DNA of 64,000 bases from Palaemon carinicauda (GCF_036898095.1 NC_090725.1:207655704-207719703); one strand, 5' to 3'. Shown: positions 45,901 to 58,051, numbered from the stretch's first letter. Notes: generated by a model not told the origin, from the letters alone. Numbers and translations: made by a program.

Positions 45901-48900
45901 TGGACCAAGGAATAAAGCACAAATAACTCCATGGACAAAGTGGTGTCCTGAATAAACCAGATTATGCTATAAAAACGACCAAGAAAGGTCATGAATAACT
46001 GAATGGACCTAGGAATGAAGGACATATAACTCCATAAACAAAGTGGTGTCCTGAATAAACCAGTGTATGCTATAAAAAAGGCCAAGAAAGGTCATGAATA
46101 ACTGAATGGACCAAGGAATAAAGCACAAATACCTCCATAGACAAAGTGATGTCCTGAATAAACCAGTATATGCTATAAAAAAGGCCAAGAAAGGTCATGA
46201 ATAACTGAATGGACCAAGGAATAAAGCACAAATAACTCCATAGACAAAGTCGTGTCCTGAATAATCCAGAGTATGCTATAAAAAGACTAAGAAAGGTCAT
46301 GAATAACTGAATGGACCAAGGAATGAAGCACAAATAACTCCATAGACTAAGTGATGTCCTGAATAAACCAGTATATGCTATAAAAAAGGCCAAGAAAGGT
46401 CATGAATAACTGAATGGACCAAGGAATGAAGGACAAATAACTCCATAGAAAAAGTGGTGTCCTGAATAAACCAGTATATGCTATAAAAAAGGCCAAGAAA
46501 GGTCATGAATAACTGAATGGACCAAGGAATAAAGCACAAATACCTCCATAGACAAAGTGATGTCCTGAATAAACCAGTATATGCTATAAAAAAGGCCAAG
46601 AAAGGTCATGAATAACTGAATGGACCAAGGAATAAAGCACAAATAACTCCATAGACAAAGTCGTGTCCTGAATAATCCAGAGTATGCTATAAAAAGACTA
46701 AGAAAGGTCATGAATAACTGAATGGACCAAGGAATAAAGCACAAATACCTCCATAGACAAAGTGATGTCCTGAATAAACCAGTATATGCTATAAAAAAGG
46801 CCAAGAAAGGTCATGAATAACTGAATGGACCAAGGAATAAAGCACAAATAACTCCATAGACAAAGTCGTGTCCTGAATAATCCAGAGTATGCTATAAAAA
46901 GACTAAGAAAGGTCATGAATAACTGAATGGACCAAGGAATGAAGCACAAATAACTCCATAGACTAAGTGATGTCCTGAATAAACCAGTATACTGTATGCT
47001 ATAAAAAAGGCCAAGAAAGATCATGAATAACTGAATGGACCAAGGAATGAAGGACAAATAACTCCATAGAAAAAGTGGTGTCCTGAATAAACCAGTATAT
47101 GCTATAAAAAAGGCCAAGAAAGGTCATGAATAACTGAATGGACCAAGGAATAAAGCACAAATACCTCCATAGACAAAGTGATGTCCTGAATAAACCAGTA
47201 TATGCTATAAAAAGGCCAAGAAAGGTCATGAATAACTGAATGGACCAAGGAATAAAGCACAAATAACTCCATAACCAAAGTGATGTCCTGAATAAACCAG
47301 TATATGCTATAAAAAGACTAAGAAAGGTCATGAATAACTGAATGGACCAAGGAATAAAGCACAAATAACTCCATAGAAAAAGTTATGTCCTGAATAAACC
47401 AGTATATGCTATAAAAAAGGCCAAGAAAGGTCATGAATAACTGAATGGACCAAGGAATGAAGCACAAATAACTCCATAGACTAAGTGATGTCCTGAATAA
47501 ACCAGTATATGCTATAAAAAAGGCCAAGAAAGGTCATGAATAACTGAATGGACCAAGGAATGAAGGACAAATAACTCCATAGAAAACGTGGTGTCCTGAA
47601 TAAACCAGTATATGCTATAAAAGAGGCCAAGAAAGGTCATGAATAACTGAATGGACCAAGGAATAAAGCACAAATAACTCCATAGACAAAGTCGTGTCCT
47701 GAATAATCCAGAGTATGCTATAAAAAAGACCAAGAAAGGTCATGAATAACTGAATGGACCAAGGAATGAAGGACAAATAACTCCATAGAAAAAGTGGTGT
47801 CCTGAATAAACTAGATTATGCTATAAAAAAGACCAAGAAAGGTCATGAATAACTGAATGGACCAAGGAATAAAGCACAAATAACTCCATAGACAAAGTCG
47901 TGTCCTGAATAATCCAGAGTATGCTATAAAAAAGACTAAGAAAGGTCATGAATAACTGAATGGACCAAGGAATAAAGCACAAATAACTCCATAGACAAAG
48001 TGATGTCCTGAATAAACCAGATTATGCTATAAAAAAGACCAAGAAAGGTCATGAATAACTGAATGGACCAAGGAATAAAGCACAAATAACTCCATAACCA
48101 AAGTGATGTCCTGAATAAACCAGTGTATGCTATAAAAAGACTAAGAAAGGTCATGAATAGCTGAATGGACCAAGGAATAAAGCACAAATAACTCCATAGA
48201 AAAAGTTATGTCCTGAATAAACCAGATTATGCTATAAAAAAGACCAAGAAAGGTCATGAATAACTGAATGGACCAAGGAATGAAGCACAAATAACTCCAT
48301 AGACAGAGTGATGTCCTGAATAAACCAGATTATGCTATAAAAAAGACCAAGAAAGGTCATGAATAACTGAATGGACCAAGGAATAAAGCACAAATAACTC
48401 CATAACCAAAGTGATGTCCTGAATAAACCAGTATATGCTATAAAAAGACTAAGAAAGGTCATGAATAACTGAATGGACCAAGGAATAAAGCACAAATAAC
48501 TCCATAGAAAAAGTTATGTCCTGAATAAACCAGATTATGCTATAAAAAAGACCAAGAAAGGTCATGAATAACTGAATGGACCTAGGAATGAAGGACAAAT
48601 AACTCCATAAACAAAGTGGTGTCCTGAATAAACCAGTGTATACTATAAAAAAAGACCAAGAAAGGTCATGAATAAATGAATGAACCAAGGAATAAAGCAC
48701 AAACAACTCCATAAACAAAGTGATGTCCTGTATAAACCAGTGTATGCTATAAAAAAGACCAAGAAAGGTCATGAATAAATGAATGAACCAAGGAATAAAG
48801 CACAAATAACTCCATAAACAAAGTGATGTCCTGAATAAACCAGTGTATGCTATAAAAAAGACCAAGAAAGGTCATGAATAACTGAATGGACCAAGGAATA

Positions 48901-50392
48901 AAGCACAAATAACTCCATAGAAAAAGTTATGTCCTGAATAAACCAGAGTATGCTATAAAAAAGACCAAGAAAGGTCATGAATAACTGAATGGACCTAGGA
49001 ATGAAGGACAAATAACTCCATAAACAAAGTGGTGTCCTGAATAAACCAGTGTATACTATAAAAAAAAGACCAAGAAAGGTCATGAATAAATGAATGAACC
49101 AAGAAATAAAGCACAAATAACTCCATAAACAAAGTGATGTCCTGAATAAACCAGTGTATGCTATAAAAAAGACTAAGAAAGGTCATGAATAAATGAATGA
49201 ACCAAGGAATAAAGCACAAATAACTCCATAAACAAAGTGATGTCCTGAATAAACCAGTGTATGCTATAAAAAGACTAAGAAAGGTCATGAATAACTGAAT
49301 GGACCAAGGAATGAAGGACAAATAACTCCATAGAAAAAGTGATGTCCTGAATAAACCAGATTATGCTATAAAAACGACCAAGAAAGGTCATGAATAACTG
49401 AATGGACCAAGGAATGAAGGACATATAACTCCATAAACAAAGTGGTGTCCTGAATAAACCAGTGTAGGCTATAAAAAACACAAAGAAAGGTCATGAATAA
49501 CTGAATGGACCAAGGAATAAAGCACAAATAACTCCATTGACAAAGTGGTGTCCTGAATAAACCAGTGTATGCTATAAAAAAAGACCAAGAAATGTCATGA
49601 ATAACTGAATGGACCAAGGAATAAAGCACAAATAACTCCATAAACAAAGTGGTGTCCTGAATAAACCAGAGTATGCTATAAAAAAAAGAACAAGAAAGGT
49701 CATGAATAACTGAATAGACCAAGGAATAAAGCACAAATAACTCCATAAACAAAGTGGTCTCCTGAATAAACCAGTGTATGCTATAAAAAAAAGAACAAGA
49801 AAGGTCATGAATAACTGAATAGACCAAGGAATAAAGCACAAATAACTCCATAAACAAAGTGGTGTCCTGAATAAACCAGTGTATGCTATTAAAAAAAGAA
49901 CAAGAAAGGTCATGAATAACTGAATAGACCAAGGAATAAAGCATAAATAACTCCATAAACAAAGGGGTGTCCTGAATAAACCAGTATATGCTATAAAAAA
50001 GACCAAGAAAGATCATGAATAACTGAATGGACCAAAGAATAAAGCACAAATAATTCCATTGACAAAGTGGTGTCCTGAATAAACCAGTATATGCTATAAA
50101 AAAAGACCAAGAAAGGTCATGAATAACTGAATGGACCAAGGAATAAAGCACAAATAACTCCATGGACAAAGTGATGTCCTGAATAAACCAGTGTATGCTA
50201 TAAAAAAGACCAAGAAAGGTCATGAATAACTGAATGGACCAAGGAATAAAGCACAAATAACTCCGTAAACAAAGTGGTGTCCTGAATGAAGCAGTGTATG
50301 CTATAAAAAAAGACCAAGAAAGGTCATGAATAACTGAATGGACCAAGGAATAAAGCACAAATAACTCCATTGACAAAGTGGTGTCCTGAGGG
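42986..50392. repeat. Satellite array, 103-bp monomer, about 70 copies
   Basis: 7.4 kb. The monomer runs from 'taactccatagacaaagtgg' through 'tgtcctgaataaaccag', 'tatatgctataaaaaagacc', 'aagaaaggtcatgaataac', 'tgaatggaccaaggaat' and 'aaagcacaaa'. Within a monomer three related sub-units start at gacaaag, gaccaag and gaccaag, each followed 17-21 bases later by a gaataa(a)c-like word, so it arose from a ~30-bp ancestor. The left edge (42986-43230) is a scrambled, diverged form. Blocks near 46070-47120 repeat every four monomers. Many minus-strand frames (IAYTGLFRTPLCLWSYLCF repeats, up to 336 codons) are open only because the monomer has few stops there. Confidence 0.97.
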
Positions 50393-50930
50393 TTAATATA
50401 CTATGAAACCAAATGAGGAATTATTATTATTATCAAGAACTAGTTATTGGTTTCTATTGATTTTATCAAATCATTTAATTCTCCAGATATTTAGGAATAG
50501 TCTAAATTCAGTTTAAATTTCAATACTTTCCTCCAGTAGTCACTGGAGTAAAATGATTTTGACTATTCCTTAAAGAGGAGACAAACAGGAAGCCATAAAA
50601 TATTGAGGTCTAAAGGAAACTAAGCTGTGGAATCATCATTACTTCGAATGACATCAAAATTTTTCTTATAAAAAACAAACACATCATCAAAGAGAAATAA
50701 ATTTAAAGAAAATTTATATTATCATATTTCAGGACTTGCTTAGGAATATATTTTCAAACTAGATATCCTTTGAATATTGTAGAAAGCATTAACAGAATAA
50801 AAATTAATACTTCCAATGCATCAAACTACCAATAATTAAACGATGAAAACATATAAGCCTCCATCAAGACCCGTGAAAAAAGACTACTGAAGACTTGGGT
50901 TAAAGTATCCGAAAATAGATTCTTCGAGAG
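50393..50930. other. Gene-free region
   Basis: AT-rich spacer between the 103-bp satellite and the 53-bp minisatellite. Nothing recognised. Confidence 0.4.
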
Positions 50931-52350
50931 AATAACTTTTTGGACAGAATCTTCAGATATAATCGGTTACTAAAAACAGAGAGAATAACTTTCTGGACGG
51001 AACCCTCGTATTTAACCGGTTAGTAAAAACCGAGAGAATAACTTACTGGACGGAACCCTCATATTTAATCGGTTACTAAAAACCGAGAGAATAACTTCCT
51101 GGACGGAACCATCATATTTAATCGTTTACTAAAACTGAGAGAATAACTTCCTGGACGGAACCCTCATATTTAATCGGTTACTGAAATCCGAGAGAATAAC
51201 TTCCTGGACGTTCCTATTTAATCGGTTACTAAAAACCGAGAGAATAACTTCCTGGACGGAACCCTCATATTTAATCAGTTACTAAAAACCGAGAGAATAA
51301 CTTTCTGGACTGAACCCTCATATTTAATCGGGTACTAAAAACCGAGAGAATAACTTCCAGGACGGAACCCCTCATATTTAATCGGTTACTAAAAACCGAG
51401 AGAATAACTTCCTGGACGGAACCCCTCATATTTAATCGGTTACTAAAAACCGAGAGAATAACTTCCTGGACGCAACCCTCATATTTAATTGGTTACTAAA
51501 AACCGAGAGAATAACTTTCTGGACGGAACCCTCATATTTAATGGGTTACTAAAAACCGAGAGAATAACTTCTTGGACGGAACCCTTATATTTAATGGGTG
51601 ACTAAAAACCGAGAGAATAACTTCTTGGACGGAACCCTCATATTTAATGGGTGACTAAAAACCGAGAGAATAACTTCTTGGACGGAACCCTCATATTTAA
51701 TGGGTGACTAAAAACCGAGAGAATAACTTCTTGGACGGAACCCTCATATTTAATGGGTGACTAAAAACCGAGAGAATAACTTCTTGGACGGAACCCTCAT
51801 ATTTAATCGGTGACTAAAAACCGAGAGAATAACTTCTTGGACGGCCCTCATATATAATCGGTGACTAAAAACCGAGAGAATAACTTCTTGGACGGAACCC
51901 TCATATTTAGTCGGTGACTAAAAACCGAGAGAATAACTTCTTGGACGGAACCCTCATATTTAATCGGTGACTAAAAACCGAGAGAATAACTTCTTGGACG
52001 GAACCCTCATATCTAATCGGTGACTAAAAACCGAGAGAATAACTTCCTGGACGGACCCCTCATATCTAATCGGTGACTAAAAACCGAGAGAATAACTTCC
52101 TGGACGGACCCCTCATATCTAATCAGTTACTAAAAACCGAGAGAATAACTTCCTGGACGGAACCCTCATATATAATCGGTTACCAAAAACCGAGAGAATA
52201 ACTTCTTGGACGGAACCCTCATATTTAATCGGTTACTAAAAACCGAGAATAACTTTCTGGACAGGACCCTCATATTTAATCAGTTACTAAAAACCGAGAG
52301 AATAACTTTCTGGACAGAACCTTCATATTTAATCGGTTACTAAAAACAGA
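50931..52350. repeat. Minisatellite, 53-bp unit, about 27 copies
   Basis: Unit 'cggttactaaaaaccgagag' plus 'aataacttcctggacggaac' plus 'cctcatatttaat'. Each unit has a short inverted repeat (CGGTT...AACCG). A run of five to six near-identical copies with 'gggtgact' and 'cttcttgg' (51590-51790) followed by 'cggtgact' copies shows local homogenisation, while both ends keep 'cggttact'. Confidence 0.96.
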
Positions 52351-52770
52351 CTTGATAGTTTCGTATGTGAAAAAACAACATTCTAAGAAAAATTTCCCAT
52401 TGGTGAGAATATATTGATAAGAGTTAAATTTAATACTAAGGCTTCTAGTAAATTTAATACAGTATTCCCCATAGTAAATTTAGTGTTGGGGCAAGATAGA
52501 GAAAAACTTAGATGGTGATCAAAGTTACTTTAGTGTTGATTAAGTGATATTTTAAGTTGCAAATAAAGTCTAACTTAATTTTATATCTTGTTCTTTGTTG
52601 AAATTTCCAAATAGAAATGATAGAAGCATTTACGATAGTAAATAATAAAAAAATAAAAAATAAATAAAAACTATTTGGCAAAAACAGCAACAGATTTTAA
52701 GATTTACCAATAAATATTAGTTTTGTAAATTTAAAAGATTAATTAACCAATATCCAGTATTGAAGCCTCA
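52351..52770. other. Gene-free AT-rich region
   Basis: Nothing recognised. The 60-codon minus-strand frame at 52690-52508 has no family resemblance. Confidence 0.4.
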
Positions 52771-52783
52771 CTGTAAATATATC

Positions 52784-53030
52784 TAATGTACTGTAAAAAA
52801 AATCCGTAATTTCAACAGGAAATCCTTCGTAAAAAATATACTGTTCTCAGTCGTATTACAGTAAAACACAGGCGACCGTAATTTTACCCTACTTTGTTAT
52901 TATCTTTTACGGGTTTGTGACCGTAATATCACTCTTTTACATCAATTTATCCGTTTCTAAAATGTTAATGCCTGGCAATATTTATCCTATTTTACCGTTT
53001 CACGGCAAATTTTTACCAATGTACACAAGA
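52784..53030. mobile_element. Possible MITE rich in 'accgtaa/ttacggt' words
   Basis: The left end 'tgtactgtaaaaaaaatccg' and right end 'ggcaaatttttaccaatgta' (reverse complement tacattggtaaaaatttgcc) are loosely inverted, and the interior repeats 'ccgtaat' and 'tttacgg'-type words. Composition fits a small inverted-repeat element. Terminal match is imperfect and no target duplication was found. Confidence 0.4.
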
Positions 53031-53139
53031 ATTTTGGAAATTACTAATTCTCCCCACACCTAAAACCATGGCATCTATAATTATTTTTCTTGAAGTCACT
53101 AATACCAAATTCCACTTGTACTGTAGAACAGAAGTCTTC

Positions 53140-53405
53140 TTCTGATTGGTGGACATCATCATCATATCTGCCGTCAAGGTTGGTAGCGTCGCGGGCTTCT
53201 GTTTCAGAGGTCCCGAATTCGCGTCCCCGCCAGGACGCGAATAGTGTGAGACCTTCTACCGGGGGGGGGGGGGGTACTCCCCAGGGTGGCGCCTGGGGGG
53301 GAGGTTAGAGGGGTCTAATGATAGTCCCTGCTGGCTTATGGTCGCCCGAGCAGAGTGATGTAGATCGTCTGAGTGGAGACCTAAAAATCTCAGGCAAACG
53401 ACCAA
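53140..53405 (+). repeat. tRNA-derived SINE-like repeat
   Basis: It contains an A-box-like 'tggtagcgtcgcggg' (53181-53195) and, about 30 bp downstream, a B-box-like 'aattcgcgtccccg' (53217-53230), the spacing of a tRNA-type Pol III promoter. 'gcgtccccgccaggacgcg' then forms a small palindrome, followed by a G-run of 14 (53261-53274) and a GC-rich body ending 'tcaggcaaacgacc'. No acceptor stem or poly(A) tail is visible. Confidence 0.5.
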
Positions 53406-53895
53406 GTTTATCCTGAAAAATAAAATATTCCATGAAATACTTACAATTTAGAACAAACGAGACACTTAGAAATTTAGAAAATATCTAACAGCCACTAGCT
53501 GTTTGCACGTTGTTTTAAATTTTTATCTAAATTCTTCCACCTGTTTTACAAGAGCTTTTACTTTCATGATTTAGACACTTTGATAGACGAACTTAACATA
53601 TAAAATAGTATATGAAAACTGTTTTTAAATGAGGTTATAGCAAAAAATTAACTGGTTTTTCTTAGCTATTCTTTCATGAAAATTAACGAAAAGAAGTACA
53701 CATGCGTTCAATATATTCAATTTATAGGCATTTTTTATGAGATCTAAATAAATAATCTAGATTTTATATATATAAAAAGCTTTGATTTCCTATTTTGCTA
53801 AAACCTGCGTTCTTAGATAGAAACTAGCTTTCAGTGTATCAACTGGCATGCAGCAAAATGTTTAGAAATTACAAGGAACTTTTCAAGTAATTGAA
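53406..53895. other. Gene-free AT-rich region
   Basis: Nothing recognised. Confidence 0.4.
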
Positions 53896-54020
53896 AGAGT
53901 AACATTTAAAATGTTAGAAAACTCCAGACTTCTCAATATGGAAGTAATTAATTTACAAAATAATCAATTATGATATCCTCTACTATTTCTTGAATTGATT
54001 ACCATGAACTATTAAAATAT
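53896..54020. repeat. ~150-bp tandem repeat, left portion (split by DIRS-C)
   Basis: 'taacatttaaaatgttagaa', 'aactccagacttctcaatat', 'ggaagtaattaattta' and 'ttgattaccatgaactatta' match copies at 60772-61098 and 61669-61780, so DIRS-C interrupted this array. Confidence 0.85.
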
Positions 54021-54056
54021 GTTATTTTTATTAGTAAAATAAATTTTTGAATATAC

Positions 54057-54213
54057 TTACCCGATAATCATGTAGCTGTCAACTCCGTTGCCCGACAGAA
54101 TTCTATGGAGGGATACGCCAGCTATCACAATACTAGAAGGGGGTGTATTAACCAGCGCCACCTGTGGCCAGGTACTCAAGTACTTCTTGTTGACACCTCC
54201 TCAATTATTCCTC
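54057..54213. repeat. DIRS-C left inverted terminal repeat
   Basis: 157 bp from 'ttacccgataatcatgtag' to 'cctcctcaattattcctc', the reverse complement of 60597-60753 with no mismatch seen. Confidence 0.93.
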
Positions 54214-54254
54214 GGTCCACTGGTTCTCTATGGGGAGGAAGGGAGGGTCGATTA

Positions 54255-54350
54255 AATCATGATTATCGGGTAAGTATATTCAAAAATTTATTTTACTAAT
54301 AAAAATAACATTTTTCAATATTAAACTTACCCGATAATCATGTAGCTGAT
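54255..54350. repeat. DIRS-C internal complementary region
   Basis: The left part (to about 54305) is the reverse complement of the left terminus 54021-54070; the right part ('ttcaatattaaacttaccc' on) is the reverse complement of the right terminus 60735-60768. It preserves the circle junction. Confidence 0.88.
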
Positions 54351-54734
54351 TCACACCCAGGGGGGTGGGTGAAAAACCAGTGTACAAGACTAAAGGATAG
54401 CTAAGTATCCCGTATTTCATATAATCAGTTATCCACAATAACAATGAAATAATAAGTACCTGGTAAGGAAGTCGACTTGAACCGTTACTCTGCCTTTAAT
54501 AAGATCGTCTTCCTTACTGAGCGCAGCGTTCCTCTTGGGAGGCTGAATCAACTCAAAGGTGCTAAAGTATACAGGGCTGCAACCCATACTAAAGGACCTC
54601 ATCACAACCTTTAACCTCGGCGCTTCTCAAGAAAGAATTGACCACCCGCCAAATCAACAAGGATGTGGAAGGCTTCTTAGCCGACCGTACAACCCATAAA
54701 AAGTATTCAAGAGAAAGGTTAAAAGGTTATGGGA
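54351..54734. other. DIRS-C 3' non-coding region
   Basis: Between the internal complementary region and the recombinase stop. No coding frame on the minus strand. Confidence 0.45.
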
Positions 54735-56106
54735 TTATGGGAATGTAGTGGCTGAGCCCTCGCCTACTACTGCATTCGTTGCTACGAATGGTCCCAGGGT
54801 GTAGCAGTACTCGTAAAGAGACTGGACATCTTTGAGATAGAATGATGCGAACACTGAATTGCTTCTCCAATAGGTTGCATCCATAACACTCTGCAGAGAA
54901 TGGTTCTGTTTGAAGGCCACTGAAGTAGCCACAGCTCCCACTTCATGTGTCCTTACCTTCAGCAAAGCAAGGTCTTCTTCCTTCAGATGAGAATGTGTTT
55001 CTCTAATCAGAAGCCTGAATAGTAAGAAACTGAGTTCTTAGAACTTGGAAAAGAAGGTTTCTTGATAGCACACTATAAGGCTTCTGATTGTCCTTGTAAA
55101 GGTTAAGACCTTTTTAGATAGTACCTAAGAGCTCTAACTGGGCAAAGTACTCTCTTCAGATCATTCCCCACCAAGTTGGACAGGCTTGGGATCTCGAACG
55201 ACTTAGGCCAAGGACGTGAAGGAAGCTCGTTTAGCAAAAACCGAGCTGCAAGGAACATGTAGCCGTTTCAGATGTGAAAACAATGATCCTGCTGAAGGCG
55301 TGGATCTCACTTACTCTTTTAGCTGTTGTCAAGCACACGAGAAAAAGAGTTTTTAATGTGAGGTCCTAAAAAGAGGCTGATTGGAGAGGTTCAAATCTTG
55401 ATGACATAAGGAACCTTAGGACCACGTCTAGATTCCAGCCTGGAGTGGACAACCGACGTTCCTTTGAGGTCTCAAAAGACCTAGGGAGGTCCTGTAGATC
55501 TTTGTTGGTGGAAAGATCCAAGCCTCTGTGGCGGAAAACCGCTGCCAACATACTTCTGTAACCCTTGATCGTAGGAGCTGAAAGGGATCTTACTTTCCTT
55601 AGAAATAACAGGAAGTCAGCAATCTGGGTTACAGTGGTACTGGTTGAGGAAACTGCATTGGTCTTGTACCAGCTACGGAAGACTTCCCCTTGAGACTGAC
55701 AGATTCTGAGAGTGGATGTTCTCCTTGCTTTGGCAATCGCTCTGGCTGCCTCCTTCGAAAAGCCCCTAGCTCTTGAGAGTCTTTCGAAAGTCTGAAGGCA
55801 GTCAGACGAAGAGCGTGGAGGATTGGGTGTACCTTCTTTACGTGATGTAGACTTAGAAGGTTCACTCCTAGAGGAAGAGTCCTGGGAATGTCGACCAGCC
55901 ATTGCAGTACCTCTAAGAACCATTCTCTCGCGGACCAGAGCGGAGCCAACCAACGTCAGCCGTGTCCCTTTGTGAGAGGAGAACTTCTGAAGTACCCTGT
56001 TGACAATCTTGAACGGCGGGAATGCATACAGGTCGAGATGGAACCAATCCAGCAGAAAAGCATCCACGTGAACTGCTGCTGGGTCTGGAATCGGAGAACA
56101 ATACAA
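54735..56106 (-). pseudogene. DIRS-C connection and tyrosine recombinase
   Basis: The first frame, 56106-55366 (246 codons), begins with connection words PIPDPAAVHVDAFLLDW, LYAFPPFKIVNRVLQKF, then the recombinase N-terminal domain GFSKEAARAIAKARRTSTLR, QSQGEVFRSWYKTN, IADFLLFLRK, SAPTIKGYRSMLAAVF and LSTPGWNLDVVLRFL. One TAG at 55366 separates it from LTLKTLFLVCLTTAKRVSEI in the same frame, which is the first catalytic Arg box (Arg near 55322). After further stops, 54965-54735 gives RTHEVGAVATSVAFKQN and FASFYLKDV, with the nucleophilic Tyr present but the Arg of HxxR replaced by Gly (codon 54936-54938). The enzyme would integrate the element's circular DNA; this copy cannot make it in one piece. 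Confidence 0.82.
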
Positions 56107-56326
56107 CAGGAGTCTCTAGGTTATCGAGGTAGTGAACAGATCTATGGTTGGCTGACCCCACAGGGCCCAAAGTCTGTTGCAAACATTCTTGAGAAGGGTC
56201 CACTCTGTGGGGATGACCTGACCCTTCCGTCTGAGGTGATCTGCCATGACATTCATACCGCCCTGAATGAACCTCGTTACCAGTTAGCTTTCGATCTTAA
56301 GACCAGATGAGTAGGTCCCTTGCGAT
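56107..56326 (-). pseudogene. DIRS-C RNase H C-terminus / connection, frameshifted
   Basis: The minus strand here should encode the end of RNase H through DLFA-type connection. Words such as LGPVGSANHRSVHYLDNLET and LFSDSRPSSSSRG in the 56203-55913 frame are the family's VDLFASxxNxxLPxF region read with frame changes. No intact domain. Confidence 0.45.
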
Positions 56327-56700
56327 CTAGAACAACTTCCACGAAAGAGTCCCTCCCTGCTTGAAGATGTAAGCCAGGGCTGTGGTGTTGTCAGAGTTCA
56401 CCTCCACCACTTTGTTAAGCTGGAGGGACTTGAAGTTTATCAAGGCCAGAATAACCGCCAACAACTTCTTGCAAATGATGTGAAGTGTCCTTTGCTCCTG
56501 ATTCCATGTTCCCGAGCATTCTTGTCCGTCCAAAGTCGCACCCCAGCCCGTGTCTGATGCGTCCGAGAGGAGACGGCGGTCGTGTTTCTGAACAGCCAAA
56601 GGTAGCCTTCCTTGAGAAGAAAGCTGTTCTTACACCACGCGAGAGAAGACCTCCTCTCTTCGGAAACAGGAACTGAGACCGTCTCTAGCGTCATGTCCTT
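56327..56700 (-). pseudogene. DIRS-C RNase H
   Basis: The 56599-56327 frame reads RRLLSDASDTGWGATLDGQE, CSGTWNQEQRTLHIICKKLL, AVILALINFKSLQL and VNSDNTTALAYIFKQGGTLS. All three acidic positions are recognisable: Asp in SDASDTGWG and Asp in SDNTTA, with the middle Glu position of the HINxxELLAV motif read here as KKLLAV (Glu to Lys). It would degrade the RNA strand of the RNA/DNA hybrid. The Glu-to-Lys change and the stop at 56327 suggest inactivity. Confidence 0.8.
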
Positions 56701-56803
56701 TATCCAGTGAGCAGCTAGATGATACTGAAGGGGGGGGGAGGTGGAGTCTCCCTAACACGATGAACAGGGCCAGCGATGAAAGTGTCCCTGTTAGACTCAT
56801 CCA

Positions 56804-57112
56804 CTACCTGACTGAGCATCGGTTCCTTCTCAGCATGCTCTGGATGCATTCTAGGGCTTGGAAGATCCTTGGGGCCGACGGAAAAGTCTGAAAAGCTCGA
56901 CTCTGAAGATCCATACCCAAGGACACAATGGTCTGGGATGGAACGAGCTGAGACTCCTCAAAATTGACCAGGAGGCCCAGTTCCTTGGTCAGATCCATAG
57001 TCCATTTGAAAATCTCCAGACAGCGACGACTTGTGGGAGCTCTTAAAAGCCAGTCGTCTGACGGAGCCGGACACAAGATCATGATACTGCTGCACAGTCT
57101 GTGAACTGTCAC
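56804..57112 (-). pseudogene. DIRS-C reverse transcriptase, C-terminal half only
   Basis: The frame reads PSDDWLLRAPTSRRCLEIF (motif C, from YLDDWLL, with both Asp still present), LTKELGLLVNFEESQLVPSQ (motif D) and TIVSLGMDLQSRAFQTFPS (motif E, from IVYLGMxLxSxxFxxFPS), then a thumb-like helix. Upstream there is no motif A or B: the preceding minus-strand sequence goes directly back into gag-like DNA, so the N-terminal half of RT was deleted. Confidence 0.78.
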
Positions 57113-57654
57113 TCATGGGCAAGCGAGGAAGTACAGTGACAACCCGAATCTGTCTAGACTGTCTGGGTCGTACAGACAACTCCTTATCGGGTTGCTGAGG
57201 TTGCCGCACTGCGTCACAACAAGTCACTTCTGTTGGTTGTTGAACGTCTTCCCCGCGACACATTGACTCCGTAAACAAAAAATCCTCTAACAAGGACTAA
57301 GCCTGGACTGCATGTCATGCAACACAGCTCAAGGTCTATGGGAGCAGGTGTGGTAACAGGCGGGATTAGCGACTGAAGTGGAACCATTACCTTCCCTGGA
57401 AGCATGTTATGCTTAAATAAAAGTCCATAAGAGGTTATGCAGCTAAAGGCTCCCTCCAAATGACAGAGTCCTCAAGGGAATATCAGAAGGAGGGAGAAAA
57501 GAACTTTCTCATCTACAGGGACCATATCCTAGAAAAGCTAAGTTCTCTCAGTGAGGGTTCACTGGTGCAAAAGCAGCAGACTAGAAGGCAACGTTATGAA
57601 ACTGCTTGACAGTCTAGTGAGTTGGCAACAACCAAAGATGTGTGACTGAGAAGC
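57113..57654 (-). pseudogene. DIRS-C region between gag and RT, rearranged
   Basis: Minus-strand frames 57293-56958 and 57459-57214 have no recognised domain. The RT palm expected here is missing. Confidence 0.35.
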
Positions 57655-57905
57655 ATGCGGTAAGGTATGCAGAGCATGATGTATGCAGAGTATGCTGTAT
57701 GCAGAGCATGCTGTATGTAGAGCATGTTGTATGCAGAGCATGCTGAATGCAGAGCATGCTGTATGCAGAGCATGTTGTATGCAGAGCATGCTGAATGCAG
57801 AGCATGCTGTATGCAGAGCATGTTGAATGCAGAGCATGCTGTATGCAGAGCATGTAGTAAGCAGAGCCTGCTGTAAGCAGAGCCTGCTGTAAGGAAAGCA
57901 GAGCG
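57655..57905. repeat. 16-bp minisatellite inside DIRS-C gag region
   Basis: 'gcagagcatgctgtat' and variants (tgttgtat, tgctgaat) about 14 times with period 16. It opens overlapping minus-strand frames (CIQHALHTACSA repeats) that are artefacts. The last copies change to 'gcagagcctgctgtaa'. Confidence 0.94.
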
Positions 57906-58051
57906 TGTGCATGGCGTTTAACATTTCTCAGAAATTCCATGACCAGTGCTAGAGTGCTTTATGCATGCTTGCATGGGGTTTTAATATCAACATAATATTT
58001 ACCTTACATTCATAACTCCTGATTCATATTTTTGCCATATTTGCGATCTTG

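Noticed and set aside
43095..50376. Many open minus-strand frames of 66-336 codons with IAYTGLFRTPLCLW-type repeats, looking like a membrane-protein family
   Set aside because: They follow the 103-bp satellite register exactly, shift frame every monomer, and end wherever a variant adds a stop. No promoter, start context or non-repeat domain is present.
54105..54299. 64-codon plus-strand ORF
   Set aside because: Entirely within the DIRS-C terminal repeat and internal complementary region.
57559..57940. Cys/His-rich frames (CIQHALHTACSA), which look like zinc-finger repeats
   Set aside because: Produced by a 16-bp minisatellite, which gives the same residues in three rotating frames; there is no conserved Cys/His spacing tied to a fold.
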